Part shown: positions 8,301 to 17,279 of the stretch, in pieces
Numbering within the stretch: the stretch's first letter is position 1
How the letters are laid out: each line of letters opens with the position of its first letter
Assembly (NCBI GenBank): GCA_964450955.1
Contig: CAYVFI010000010.1
Coordinates: 94,696 to 158,695 of the forward strand
Direction of reading: 5' to 3'
DNA from: CAYNWT01 sp964450955
GTDB taxonomy: Bacteria; Planctomycetota; Planctomycetia; Planctomycetales; Planctomycetaceae
Length of the DNA: 64,000 bases
The notes under the pieces: model-generated
What the model saw: only the letters and a program-made list of their open reading frames with translations
What the model was told of the DNA's origin: nothing
The model's database searches: none
Made by a program: the position numbers and the translations under genes

Positions 8301-8461
8301 CACCTCGCCCGCTTGCGGGAGAGGTCGCGGTCTCAGCCGCGGGAGAGGGTTTAGCTGGGACACCGAGGATTGCTCGTTTCCGCTTTGACAGCTCAAACCT
8401 GCGCGGTCCCCTCTCCCGGGCTTACAGCCCGACCTCTCCCCTAAAAAGGGGCGAGGTGACT
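8301..8461 (+). repeat. Interspersed element with inverted ends, copy 1
   Basis: About 161 bp between two minus-strand genes. The left end CACCTCGCCCGCTTGCGGG and the right end GGGGCGAGGTGACT are inverted repeats of each other, and each arm also folds on itself (CCTCTCC/GGGAGAGG). A copy alignable along its whole length lies inverted at 58951-59123, with fragments at 7608 and 63990. There is no open reading frame inside. Size and inverted ends suggest a non-autonomous palindromic (REP- or MITE-like) element. Confidence 0.75.
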
Positions 8462-8484
8462 TGTGCGCGGCTTGTCGCTTTGTC

Positions 8485-9873
8485 TCAGGATTCCGAAGTC
8501 GGCTTTGTTGTCACCGGAGCCCGACGGAACTGGTCTTCGTCCAGCGCCCCTTCCCACTTTGCGACGGTACAGGCCACCGCAACATCACCGGTCACGTTGG
8601 TGACGGTTCGCATCATGTCCAGCAACCGGTCAAACGGGTAGATAAAGGCAATGACCAACAGCGCCTGTTCTTCCGGAATCCCAATCACATCAAGAACCGT
8701 CGCGGCCAAAAGCAATCCAGCAGACGGGATACCAGCGGCGCCAATAGAAACCAGCGTGGCAGTCATCGCGACCATCACGTACTGAGTCGCCGTCAGTGGC
8801 ATGCCGGCCGCCTGAGCCGCAAACAGCGCGATTAGCCCGAGATAAATCGCGGTTCCGTCCATGTTGATGGTCGCTCCCAGCGGCAGCACGGAACTTGCAA
8901 CAGACTTATTCACGCCAAGGTTTTTCTCCGCACAGTTAATCGTCACCGGCAGCGTTCCGCTTGATGACGCCGTTGAGAACGCAACCCCCTGCGCGTCGGC
9001 CACACCGCGGAAGAACGCCATCAGCGGCAATCGCAAAATGCCCCCCACAATCAAGCCACCGTAGACAAAAATGATCTGGAAGAAGCAGGCCAGGTACAGC
9101 GAGAACGCCAGCCAGCCCAGGTTCGACAGGACCTCAATGCCCTGGGTTGCCATCACCCATCCCATCAGCGCCAGCACTCCAACCGGAGCCAGTTCCATCA
9201 CCATCACGGTGATGGCCATTACGACTTCCGCAGCCGCATCGAAGAAGTCTTTCACCGGTGCGGCCGATGCTCCCATGGTAAGAATTCCGATACCCACCAT
9301 CACCGCAAAGAATATCGTCGGCAACACCGCGCCCGTTGCCAGAGCTTCAACTGGATTAGTTGGAATGATCTCCAACAACCGATCGACGAATGTTCCAGAC
9401 TCCGCCGCCGCGTTCAGTTTCTGCTGAACCGCCGCAACGTTCTTGTTTTCAGGCTCACCCTCCGCGTTCTCCTGTGCAGCGTCCGGAGTGCTCTCTTCCG
9501 TCGCTGGATCAGCATTAGCGTACTTCACGCCTTCGCCCGGCTTCACGAAGGTTCCAATCGCCAGACCCAAACTGACGGCAAACAGGGTCGTTAGCAAATA
9601 CAACCCAATGGTCTTGGCTCCCAAAGAACCCAGCTTCTTCGGATCGCCCATTGCCGTGACGCCGGAAATCAGCGTTGTAAACACCAACGGAATCACCAGC
9701 ATCTTGATAAGCCGCACAAATGCATCGCCGAAAGGCTTAAACCACGTATTGCCAATCGCAGTCGCCTGCTGTGGTCCAAGTCCGTATCGCAGCCCAAGCC
9801 CGACCGCCAGGCCAATCACCAGCCCAATGAGAACTCGCTTCCAAAGCGTGATAGATTGCCATGTTGCAAGCAT
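8485..9873 (-). CDS. Dicarboxylate/amino acid:cation symporter (SDF/DAACS family)
   Basis: 462 aa with about eight membrane segments and two re-entrant loops. It imports acidic amino acids or C4-dicarboxylates with Na+ or H+ across the inner membrane. The hallmark hairpin tip SSSGTLPVT and the ion-binding NMDGTA in the following helix are intact, as is YPFDRLLDMMRTVTNVTGD, the second substrate/ion-binding region. An unusual acidic, Ala/Glu-rich insertion (about residues 125-165, NADPATEESTPDAAQ...) sits in an extramembrane loop. The ATG at 9873 is preferred because GGGA lies 7 bases upstream; an in-frame ATG at 9924 has no clear ribosome site. Substrate is not resolvable from sequence. Confidence 0.93.
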   Translation of the reverse strand: MLATWQSITLWKRVLIGLVIGLAVGLGLRYGLGPQQATAIGNTWFKPFGDAFVRLIKMLVIPLVFTTLISGVTAMGDPKKLGSLGAKTIGLYLLTTLFAVSLGLAIGTFVKPGEGVKYANADPATEESTPDAAQENAEGEPENKNVAAVQQKLNAAAESGTFVDRLLEIIPTNPVEALATGAVLPTIFFAVMVGIGILTMGASAAPVKDFFDAAAEVVMAITVMVMELAPVGVLALMGWVMATQGIEVLSNLGWLAFSLYLACFFQIIFVYGGLIVGGILRLPLMAFFRGVADAQGVAFSTASSSGTLPVTINCAEKNLGVNKSVASSVLPLGATINMDGTAIYLGLIALFAAQAAGMPLTATQYVMVAMTATLVSIGAAGIPSAGLLLAATVLDVIGIPEEQALLVIAFIYPFDRLLDMMRTVTNVTGDVAVACTVAKWEGALDEDQFRRAPVTTKPTSES

Positions 9874-10071
9874 AAGTCGTCCCGGCTGCGGTTCTCGGTT
9901 TGCGAAACCGCCATGGTACGACATGTTCGACTACGAACAACCGAACCAGGACATGGCACTCATTTTCAAACCCACACCGGCCGATTGTGTCGCAGCCAAC
10001 ACACTGCCACCTTTACTGCTGGCGGCACAGGTGACTTTGGCCAAAGCGGATGACGACCGCCTGCGTGCGCC

Positions 10072-12450
10072 TTAGGGAACCTTCTTTGCGGACGCCTTGA
10101 CTGGCACGATGCGGTAACGTTTTCCGTCTAGCAGGACTTCGATCGGTTCTTTGACAGACAAAAACTTGCTCCACTTGCCTTTATCTTTTGCGGCAAGTGC
10201 GAAGTACTCAGTGCTGTATTGTTCAAGCTCAACAGACTCAATGTCCTTGTATTTCGCTTCGCTTAATTTGGCGTCTACCCAAGTGCCCTTCTTCCAGTAG
10301 AACGTCTTTGATTCGATTCGGCGAATACGTTCTGCGGGGCGTTGAGACTGTCCGAGGGACTTCTCGGAATCGGCGGATTGCCCCGAGCCCCCACCTCTTG
10401 TTTTGGATTCGGCACCGCTTGAACGACCTGGCCGACTGGCTGATTCCCGGCCTCCGCCGCCTCCAAGCCCACTACCGCTACCAAGGCCGCCACCCCCGAA
10501 GCCCATGCTTGCTCCCTCGCGGCTTAGGCCGAAGCCGCCTGTCACCTGAGACGCCGGAGCGTTTGGAGCAGATTGCAGTGAGCGTTTGAAATCTCGTTGA
10601 GCGAATCCGCTTCTGCCGCCGGAGATGTCCAGACTCTCAAGCCTCCGACCGGCTCGACGACCATTTTGGTTGTCCGTGAGTTGAACGTTTTCGTCGGCCA
10701 GGAAGGATGTGTATGGCGTCATGATGCCATGCTTGAGACTTAACGCGACTAGCTCGTCGATGAGTTCCTGGTTGCGTCCGTTGAGGTCCAGCTGATCGAT
10801 AATTTCGCCAATGCGTCTGGTGGCCCAAAGCTTTTCGACATAGCTGTTGGTCCCGCTGGTTGAATGGACTGCCAACTTGCCTTCGTACCTGAATGTCTTC
10901 TTCTTACCGTTGACATCGCCGGTCAGGACAACGTTCGCTGGTCCTGCGGTGCGGTAACGCCCAACCATGACCAGTTGTTCGCCGCGGAACAGGTCTGTGA
11001 GCTGCGTTGGATACACGCGTTTGATGGCTTTGCGTTCGCTGTCGTGCTTTTCAGGCGTCACCTTCACGTCCAGCGATGTGAGAACCGGCGAGCTAACTTT
11101 CCTGAAAATATTGGTTGCCGCGACTTCGATGTCTTCGGTTGGTTTGATGAAAATCGACGTGCCTTGGTTGTCGCGAGAGAGCCGGTCAAGAAGTCGGCTG
11201 TTGACGTCGTAGCCAACTCCGAAACTGAAGACACGCGACGAGACCGCGTTTAATTTTTTCGCGTTCGACGCGATTTGTTTTTCGTCCCTGGTTCCAACTG
11301 TCGGCAACCCGTCTGTCATGAACATGACGTAGCTCGGTCGCTGCGGGTCCTTTAGCTGTCCCAGCGCCGCTGTCAGTGCGCCGTCGATGTTGGTTCCTCC
11401 ACCGGAATAGATATCTTCGACATAGGCCATCGCAGCGGCCTTCGTTGTTTGGTTAACGACTTCAATTTCCGGGCGGAACGATTCGACTTCAGTTGAGTAC
11501 GCGACGATGTTGAATGTGTCTTTGTCGCGAAGTTGGTTGATCATGTACTTGAGCGAAGCTTTCGCCTGAGCGATCTTTGGCCCCGACATACTGCCGGACT
11601 TATCAACTACGAAGACAACAGTTTTTGGAATGCGAGACTTCTTCTTTGCCTTAACGCGTGGACTGGCCAGAAGCAGGAAGTAGCCGTCTTGGTTTTTGTC
11701 AGGGCGATAGCTAATTAGATTCATGCCGACGTCGCCGCCTTTGGTTCCGAACAACAACCGAACATCATTTGGTCGCGTAATGTTTGTCAGCACCAAATTG
11801 CACCGAGCGCGGTCTTCTTCCGGGCGATTGATGTTGAAGTCGTGGGTTGGGCTGTAGACGGTCTTCAGCGGTTGTGTGGTGTCGATTCGCACGTTGATGC
11901 GCGTTTTCTCAATCGGTCTTTGCGTATGCTTAAAGGTTCCTAACGGTAGAGTGAAATCAACCAGCCCGCTTTCTTTTATCATTAGCTGCGTGTACTTAAT
12001 CTCAACGCGGCGTTTTTGTCCGGCGGGGATTGGAAACACACTAGTCTTGAACACGCCACCGCCGACGTACTCCAGCAATGCCGGGTCTTTTTGCTGCCGC
12101 ACGATGTTCTCGTAGATCCGACGCGCGTCTTCGCGTTTCTTCAATTCGCCGGTCAGTTCTTTGCCATCGACTATCAGAGTAAGATCGCTGATCGCGGCGC
12201 CATCAGGCATGGGGAACAGGAACTCAGCTTCAATTGTTCGTGGGCTTTGGTTTTCAAAAACCTGAGCCATCTGGACTGATGCGGATTGATCTTTCAGAGT
12301 CGCATTGATTTCGACTTCCTGAATCCGATAGCTCGGAACCGCTGAACGTCGTGCGATGTCACGCCCGTTGCGGACGACCACGACTTGTGAAATTGCACAG
12401 GTTGGCACTGCAAGGCAGAACAAGCAGGCGGCAATGAGACTGCGGCGCAT
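10072..12450 (-). CDS. VIT and von Willebrand factor A domain protein, exported
   Basis: 792 aa. A signal peptide (residues 1-21, LIAACLFCLAVPTCAISQ) is followed by a VIT domain (about 35-165, with FENQSPRTIEAEFLFPMPDGA and GGGVFKTSVFPIPAGQKR), then a VWA domain (about 275-450). The metal site DKSGSMSG at 283-290 is a complete MIDAS. After it come a beta-rich stretch, a glycine/serine-rich low-complexity linker (about residues 640-700), and a short C-terminal globular piece. The VIT-VWA pairing is shared with inter-alpha-trypsin inhibitor heavy chains and marks surface or periplasmic adhesion/scaffold proteins in bacteria. Partner and role here are unknown. Confidence 0.92.
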   Translation of the reverse strand: MRRSLIAACLFCLAVPTCAISQVVVVRNGRDIARRSAVPSYRIQEVEINATLKDQSASVQMAQVFENQSPRTIEAEFLFPMPDGAAISDLTLIVDGKELTGELKKREDARRIYENIVRQQKDPALLEYVGGGVFKTSVFPIPAGQKRRVEIKYTQLMIKESGLVDFTLPLGTFKHTQRPIEKTRINVRIDTTQPLKTVYSPTHDFNINRPEEDRARCNLVLTNITRPNDVRLLFGTKGGDVGMNLISYRPDKNQDGYFLLLASPRVKAKKKSRIPKTVVFVVDKSGSMSGPKIAQAKASLKYMINQLRDKDTFNIVAYSTEVESFRPEIEVVNQTTKAAAMAYVEDIYSGGGTNIDGALTAALGQLKDPQRPSYVMFMTDGLPTVGTRDEKQIASNAKKLNAVSSRVFSFGVGYDVNSRLLDRLSRDNQGTSIFIKPTEDIEVAATNIFRKVSSPVLTSLDVKVTPEKHDSERKAIKRVYPTQLTDLFRGEQLVMVGRYRTAGPANVVLTGDVNGKKKTFRYEGKLAVHSTSGTNSYVEKLWATRRIGEIIDQLDLNGRNQELIDELVALSLKHGIMTPYTSFLADENVQLTDNQNGRRAGRRLESLDISGGRSGFAQRDFKRSLQSAPNAPASQVTGGFGLSREGASMGFGGGGLGSGSGLGGGGGRESASRPGRSSGAESKTRGGGSGQSADSEKSLGQSQRPAERIRRIESKTFYWKKGTWVDAKLSEAKYKDIESVELEQYSTEYFALAAKDKGKWSKFLSVKEPIEVLLDGKRYRIVPVKASAKKVP

Positions 12451-12583
12451 AGGACAATCCGTTAGAAGCGAGAACTGACGAAATCACCACGAGCCGCCGT
12501 GACAGGGGCGATTCGTAAGTTGTGAGATACTACTACGACGCGGCTCTTGCCAGATCGTTCCGGAAAATCCAGGAAACGCCCGG

Positions 12584-13345
12584 CTACGGTCGGTCTGAAC
12601 CAGACTGGTCAATTTCGATCTCGGTCAGAACGTCCGTAATCCACGCTCGAACGTGCGCAGGTTGATCCTCCAGTGCAAGCAGCATCGCGGCCGCCGGAGG
12701 TCCCAGTCGGATAAGGGTCTGTCTGGCCACGCCTTCCAGATCGCGCGATTCCTGCAGCAATCGACCGACGACTGAATCAAGGTCTTCGCTGGCGTCAGCA
12801 ACCGTGGCAATTCGTTCGCGAGTCTCTTCCACCTCAGTCTGCAGTTCTTCAATCTCGGCCGACTGCATCTCCACAACCAATTCGGCCGCCGTCAGTTCTG
12901 CATCCAGTTCGACAGCAAACTCACGCAGATCCACGAGTCGGGTTGAGAGCTGTTCGTAGGTGGGTTTATCTTCGGCGTCACTGTTGCCCGTGAGCAACGA
13001 GAGATCGGGAAGCTTCGACAGCAAGCTGCTGGCTTTGCGGGTCTTCCTCGCCGTGGGGGTTATCGATCGAGTTGCTGCTCGCAGGCGGGCGAGTTCGGCT
13101 CGTTGATTTCGAACAACTTCCTGCAGCCGACGAACGCGCGATTCCGTGAGTGAAGACTCTGAATTGGAAGCAGTCGTTTGTGAGTTTCGAGAGACGACTC
13201 GAGTCACACGGTCCTGGTTCTCGTCGACAGAGCGACTGGTCTCGGGGATGGGCGGCTGGTATTTGAGAAACGTGCGACTCGTGAACACGACAATCACGAT
13301 ACCGAACAGGATTGTTACCAGAAGAGATCCTCGAAGCCTGCCCAT
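12584..13345 (-). CDS. Membrane-anchored coiled-coil protein, hypothetical
   Basis: 253 aa from the ATG at 13345; the open frame runs on to 13741 but the extra part is proline/serine-rich, unconserved-looking and starts without a ribosome site. One N-terminal membrane helix (residues 6-20, GSLLVTILFGIVIVVF) is followed by a charged region and a long coiled coil (about 120-205: heptad-rich, AELDAELTAAELVVEMQ, then EELQTEVEETRERIA). The C terminus is short and helical. No family recognised. The topology suggests a periplasmic coiled coil anchored in the inner membrane. Confidence 0.72.
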   Translation of the reverse strand: MGRLRGSLLVTILFGIVIVVFTSRTFLKYQPPIPETSRSVDENQDRVTRVVSRNSQTTASNSESSLTESRVRRLQEVVRNQRAELARLRAATRSITPTARKTRKASSLLSKLPDLSLLTGNSDAEDKPTYEQLSTRLVDLREFAVELDAELTAAELVVEMQSAEIEELQTEVEETRERIATVADASEDLDSVVGRLLQESRDLEGVARQTLIRLGPPAAAMLLALEDQPAHVRAWITDVLTEIEIDQSGSDRP

Positions 13346-13598
13346 GACGTCTCCTACCAGAGAACATGCCGACTGTGTCCTGATAAGTTTACCCAATATC
13401 GAATGGCTGATCGAAAAATAACCGAGGATTTGCAAATGGCCCCGCTTTTCCGACGTGCCATGTGACAACTGTCTGGTTCCCAACCCGGGGCAATGATGAC
13501 TGTGCCAGTGGATTACTGTGGCCGGTTCGGTTGCGGTTCCGAGAATTTCACGTATAGATAAATCTGCTGGGCGTTTACTTTTTAATCGGAGATGAGCG

Positions 13599-14840
13599 GT
13601 GAATATTCTTGATATGTTGAAAGACCAACTGGGTGGACAGATTGCTGGACAGCTGGGGGGTCTGGTGGGTGAGCCTGAGGAGAAAACAAAAGGCGCGATG
13701 GACGGGATGCTGGGGTCCATTCTTGGTGGGATCCTGGGCAAGTCGTCGACATCAGAGGGAGCCGAAGAGCTTTCAAAGCAGTTGGACGATCACGACGGTG
13801 GCTTGCTGGATTCGATCGGCGACATCTTCGGTGGTGGCGACAAGCAAGAAGAAGTTGCTCAAAGCGGCGGCGGCATTCTGGGCAGCTTGTTGGGCGACAA
13901 GCTGGGCGGAATTGGAGATTTGCTGTCTGGTTCCAGCGGCATGAAGTCAGGATCGGTTCTGAAGATGCTGGGCATGCTGGCTCCTTTGGTGATGGGCTTC
14001 CTGGGCAAGATGAAAAAGAGCCAAGGCCTTGACGCCGGCGGTTTCGCATCCATGTTGATGTCACAAAAAGACAATATCGGTGCGGCAATGCCGGACGGCA
14101 TGTCAGACGCGCTTGGCCTGAAGCAGGGTCTGTTTGCTCAAGCCACGGGTGCAGTTGGCGACGCAGCCAATGCGGCAAAGGGCGCTGCCGGTGCAGCGGT
14201 CGGAGCTGCTGGTGATGCGGCCGGCGCTGTGACTGGTGCCGCTGGTGCTGCTGCAGGGGCCGTTGGTGACGCAGCCGCTGAAGGCGTTCAGGCCGGAGGC
14301 AATCTTTTGAAGATGTTGCTGCCGCTGATCGTTGTCGGCGTACTAGGCTACATGGGTTACAACTACATCTTTAGCGGTACGGAAGCTGACGAATCGAATA
14401 CGATTCAGCAAAAGCCAGCTGGTGGAGTCCAACCCACAATGATGGGTGGAACCGGCTCCGATGGCGGCGGTCAGTCACAACAAGCAAGCTTCGCACTGCC
14501 GGATATGGACGACCTTCCTGAGCTTAAAGAAACCGGTGGCAAGTTCACTCAGTTGTTCGACGGTGCATTCAACGCCCTTGACGGTGTCACAGATGCAGAG
14601 ACCGCAAAGAGCGCGGCAACGAAGCTTGAAGAGATTACGAATCAGATGGATGGACTTAATGAAGGGTTCACCAGCCTGCCGGAAAAAGCCAGGACCGTAT
14701 TGCTGGCGAACATTACGGATCAGGTTCTTCCGGCTCTGACCAAAGTCATCGATCGGGTCAAGGAACTGCCAGGCGTGGCGGACATTCTGCAGCCAGCCAT
14801 CGACGCTCTTATGGCAAAGATCAACAGCTTCAGCGCCTAG
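13599..14840 (+). CDS. DUF937 (YidB-like) domain protein with alanine-rich linker and membrane helix
   Basis: 413 aa starting at a GTG with GGAG 7 bases upstream. The N-terminal half, MNILDMLKDQLGGQIAGQLGG onward, has the Gly/Leu-rich repeats and GGILGSLLGDKLGGIGDLL pattern of DUF937 proteins. Residues about 183-230 form an almost pure Ala/Gly/Val/Asp repeat (GAAGAAVGAAGDAAGAV). A hydrophobic segment (LLKMLLPLIVVGVLGYMGYNY, near 240-260) is probably a single membrane helix. The C-terminal 130 residues are soluble and helical (KLEEITNQMDGLNEG, LLANITDQVLPALTKVIDR). Function of the family is unknown. Confidence 0.82.
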   Translation: MNILDMLKDQLGGQIAGQLGGLVGEPEEKTKGAMDGMLGSILGGILGKSSTSEGAEELSKQLDDHDGGLLDSIGDIFGGGDKQEEVAQSGGGILGSLLGDKLGGIGDLLSGSSGMKSGSVLKMLGMLAPLVMGFLGKMKKSQGLDAGGFASMLMSQKDNIGAAMPDGMSDALGLKQGLFAQATGAVGDAANAAKGAAGAAVGAAGDAAGAVTGAAGAAAGAVGDAAAEGVQAGGNLLKMLLPLIVVGVLGYMGYNYIFSGTEADESNTIQQKPAGGVQPTMMGGTGSDGGGQSQQASFALPDMDDLPELKETGGKFTQLFDGAFNALDGVTDAETAKSAATKLEEITNQMDGLNEGFTSLPEKARTVLLANITDQVLPALTKVIDRVKELPGVADILQPAIDALMAKINSFSA

Positions 14841-15208
14841 GTCGTTTACCTACGCCAAAACGTCACGGGGGGGGTTCCGGTTGGAGCTCTCCCCTTTTTA
14901 ATGCGCGGTGCTGAAAGCGGGGCCGCGTTGGATTGGCTGACGCCGGACCGCGGGGACGGGAACGGGAACGGGAGCTAAAACGAGAACCAGATTTGGGGTT
15001 CCATGCGAAAGCTGGTTCAACGCATTGTGTGTGGGCTGCACTCACGCGGGTAATCGCAATAATGCCGATTCGGGGAAGTCGAACCTGGCCCAGCGCCGCT
15101 TGATAATGTGCGGTCGATTCGGGCGACAAGTCCAGACGCACAGCGGGGGCGACCTGACCGGGACCTGACCTTACTCCAGCTGGCTCAAAAAAAAGAGAGA
15201 CTTCAAAG
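14841..15208. other. Intergenic stretch, no gene seen
   Basis: 368 bases between the DUF937 gene and the trans-sulfuration gene. It holds a G7 run near 14867, a short GGGAAC/GGGGAC tandem near 14953-14972, and a purine-rich leader before 15209. The open frames here are arginine/serine-rich and look like chance. No tRNA, hairpin terminator with T-tract or riboswitch was recognised. Confidence 0.6.
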
Positions 15209-16372
15209 ATGAACAGCTTTGCAAATCAAACTAGTCGCCGTCCAGCAAGTTTGTGTGTAGGTGGTGGTCATCACGACACGACGCAAGGTCTTGTCCGCCC
15301 CATCCAAACCTCAACTGCGTACCCATACATTGATGAAGGACCACAGCCGTATCCTCGCTACTTCAACCTACCTAACCAGGACGCTGTCGCTTCTCGAATC
15401 GCGGCCCTCGAACACGCAGAGACCGGACTTGTGTTCTCATCAGGCATGGCGGCCATCAGCACCACGATGATGTCACTGGTTTCAGCTGGCGACCATATTT
15501 TGTTGCAACGCGGCCTTTATGGCGGCAGTCACTCTTTCTTCGTTAACGAACTCAGCAGGTGGGGCGTCGAGTACGATTTTGTGGCACCGGACATTGCTGA
15601 ATTCGAAGCCAAACGTAAAGAAAACACAGTCCTGGCTTACGTGGAAACACCCACCAATCCGTGCCTTGAGATTCTGGATCTTGAGGCTCTCGGAAGCTTC
15701 GCTCGCGACGTAGAACTGACAACCATCATCGACAACACGTTCGCGTCGCCTATCAACCAAAATCCAGCCGACTTCGGAATAGATCTGGTCCTGCATAGCG
15801 GTACAAAGTACCTGGGCGGGCACAGCGATCTGTGTTGTGGAGTCGTCGTTGGTCGCGCCAACCTAATCGGCAACGTGCTGGAGAAAGCGAAGCACTACGG
15901 AGGCAGCCTGAACCCGATGGCCTGCCACCTGTTGGAACGCAGTATCATGACACTGGACGTCCGCGTTCAAAGGCAAAACGCCAACGCTCTGGCGATTGCT
16001 CGGTTCCTCGAATCGCACAACAGTGTTTCCCGAGTCCTGTACCCCGGCCTCGAATCGCACCCTGGCCACGCTCTCGCTACAAAACAAATGAGTGGCTTTG
16101 GCGGAATGATGTCGTTTGAACTCAGCGAGACCCTGCCGTTGCGCAAGTTCCTTACCAGTCTGAAACATATCAGACCAGCCATGAGCCTTGGCGGCGTCGA
16201 AAGCACCATCACGGTTCCCGTCTTCACGTCGCACGCCGCGATGACGGAAGAAGCGCGATTGGAATCCGGCGTAACGCCCAACCTGCTGCGGTTCTCAGTA
16301 GGCATTGAGGACGAAGGCGACTTGATCGCAGATCTAACTCAAGCACTCGGACACGCGGCAGCCGACGCGTAA
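15209..16372 (+). CDS. Cys/Met-metabolism PLP enzyme (cystathionine gamma-synthase/lyase-like)
   Basis: 387 aa, fold type I PLP enzyme of the trans-sulfuration family, which covers cystathionine gamma-synthase, beta- and gamma-lyases and methionine gamma-lyase. Seen: substrate/PLP segments YPRYFNLPNQ, SSGMAAIST (PLP phosphate), YVETPTNPCLEI, the PLP-nitrogen Asp in IIDNTFASPINQNP (Asp175), and the Schiff-base lysine in LHSGTKYLGGHSD (Lys200). The C-terminal block SLGGVESTITVPVFTSHAAM and LLRFSVGIED are typical. The C-terminal and N-terminal motifs do not let me pick one reaction. An AGAGAGAC-type purine stretch precedes the ATG. It is alone on this strand before the sigma factor gene. Confidence 0.92.
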   Translation: MNSFANQTSRRPASLCVGGGHHDTTQGLVRPIQTSTAYPYIDEGPQPYPRYFNLPNQDAVASRIAALEHAETGLVFSSGMAAISTTMMSLVSAGDHILLQRGLYGGSHSFFVNELSRWGVEYDFVAPDIAEFEAKRKENTVLAYVETPTNPCLEILDLEALGSFARDVELTTIIDNTFASPINQNPADFGIDLVLHSGTKYLGGHSDLCCGVVVGRANLIGNVLEKAKHYGGSLNPMACHLLERSIMTLDVRVQRQNANALAIARFLESHNSVSRVLYPGLESHPGHALATKQMSGFGGMMSFELSETLPLRKFLTSLKHIRPAMSLGGVESTITVPVFTSHAAMTEEARLESGVTPNLLRFSVGIEDEGDLIADLTQALGHAAADA

Positions 16373-16547
16373 CCATGTTTAACGGCGCGATTATCTGAGA
16401 CTTTACCGACGACGATGCTTCCACGATTGACGCGATCTATGTGCCCGGGCCGGCGATCAACATGGCCGCGCTGCATCTCTATCGGCTAAGGCCATTGACT
16501 GGGTCGTTTGACTTCAGTGTTCCCGGTAAAGCGCCGTATCGACGACC

Positions 16548-17159
16548 ATGGCAACACACTATCTTAGGGAAATGAGTGACTCCGCAGACGACAATCGGCC
16601 CGTTGACCCCGGTGCGGTCACGATGGTTCTAAACCAAATTGAAGCCGGCCAGGTTGATGCTGGCGAACTACTACCGCTGGTCTATCGCGAACTCCGGCGG
16701 TTGGCTTCTGCTCGCATGGCGAACGAACGATCGAACCATACGCTCCAGCCCACTGCTCTGGTTCACGAAGCATATGTCCGTCTCGTCGGCGGACCGTCTG
16801 AACAACAATGGGATTCACGCGGTCACTTCTTCGCAGCGGCCGCCGAAGCCATGCGGCGAGTTCTCGTTGAAAACGCTCGACGCCAGCGGCGAGTCAAACA
16901 CGGCGGCGATCACAAACGCGTAACTTTGTCAGACGAAGACGCCGTCCAGCCGCCAGTCGACCACCATGACTTACTGGTTCTGAACGAAGCCCTGGAAGCC
17001 TACGCCAAAGAATCGCCAGAGAAGGCGGAGCTGGTAAAACTGCGGTACTTCGCCGGCCTCTCCGAACAGGAAGCCGCCGAACTCCTAAACATCTCCCGAG
17101 CCACAGCATCCCGCTGGTGGACGTTCTCGCGAGCGTGGCTATTGGACCGGATGAAGTAG
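16548..17159 (+). CDS. ECF-type sigma factor, TIGR02999 (Sig-70_X6) family
   Basis: 203 aa. Region 2 reads ELLPLVYRELRRLASARMANER, then the family mark LQPTALVHEAYVRLVG and the block FFAAAAEAMRRVLVENARRQRRVKHGG; region 4 is YFAGLSEQEAAELLNISRATASRWWTFSRAWL. This is the planctomycete/acidobacterial ECF group typically encoded beside Ser/Thr kinases. It directs RNA polymerase to unknown promoters; no anti-sigma gene is adjacent. An alternative ATG lies at 16572, but the AGGGAA before it is too close to serve as a ribosome site. The kinase gene follows after about 120 bases on the same strand, and the pair is probably one regulatory unit. Confidence 0.93.
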   Translation: MATHYLREMSDSADDNRPVDPGAVTMVLNQIEAGQVDAGELLPLVYRELRRLASARMANERSNHTLQPTALVHEAYVRLVGGPSEQQWDSRGHFFAAAAEAMRRVLVENARRQRRVKHGGDHKRVTLSDEDAVQPPVDHHDLLVLNEALEAYAKESPEKAELVKLRYFAGLSEQEAAELLNISRATASRWWTFSRAWLLDRMK

Positions 17160-17279
17160 GGCAGACCCCCGCAGTCGATAATCCAGGGGCAACAAGAAGA
17201 ATCTTCCAGTTTCCGTGAGGCGCAAGTCGGTCCGGCGTCGCATGACCAGGTGAATCCTGTGTACTCTGGAGTCACCAGC

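Noticed and set aside
13346..13741. N-terminal extension of the coiled-coil membrane protein
   Set aside because: Pro/Ser/His-rich, no ribosome site, and it would place the membrane helix deep inside; the ATG at 13345 gives a normal anchor.
16373..16547. Possible gene remnant between the PLP enzyme and sigma factor
   Set aside because: A short open stretch (DAIYVPGPAINMAAL) is visible but too short and unrecognised to call a pseudogene.
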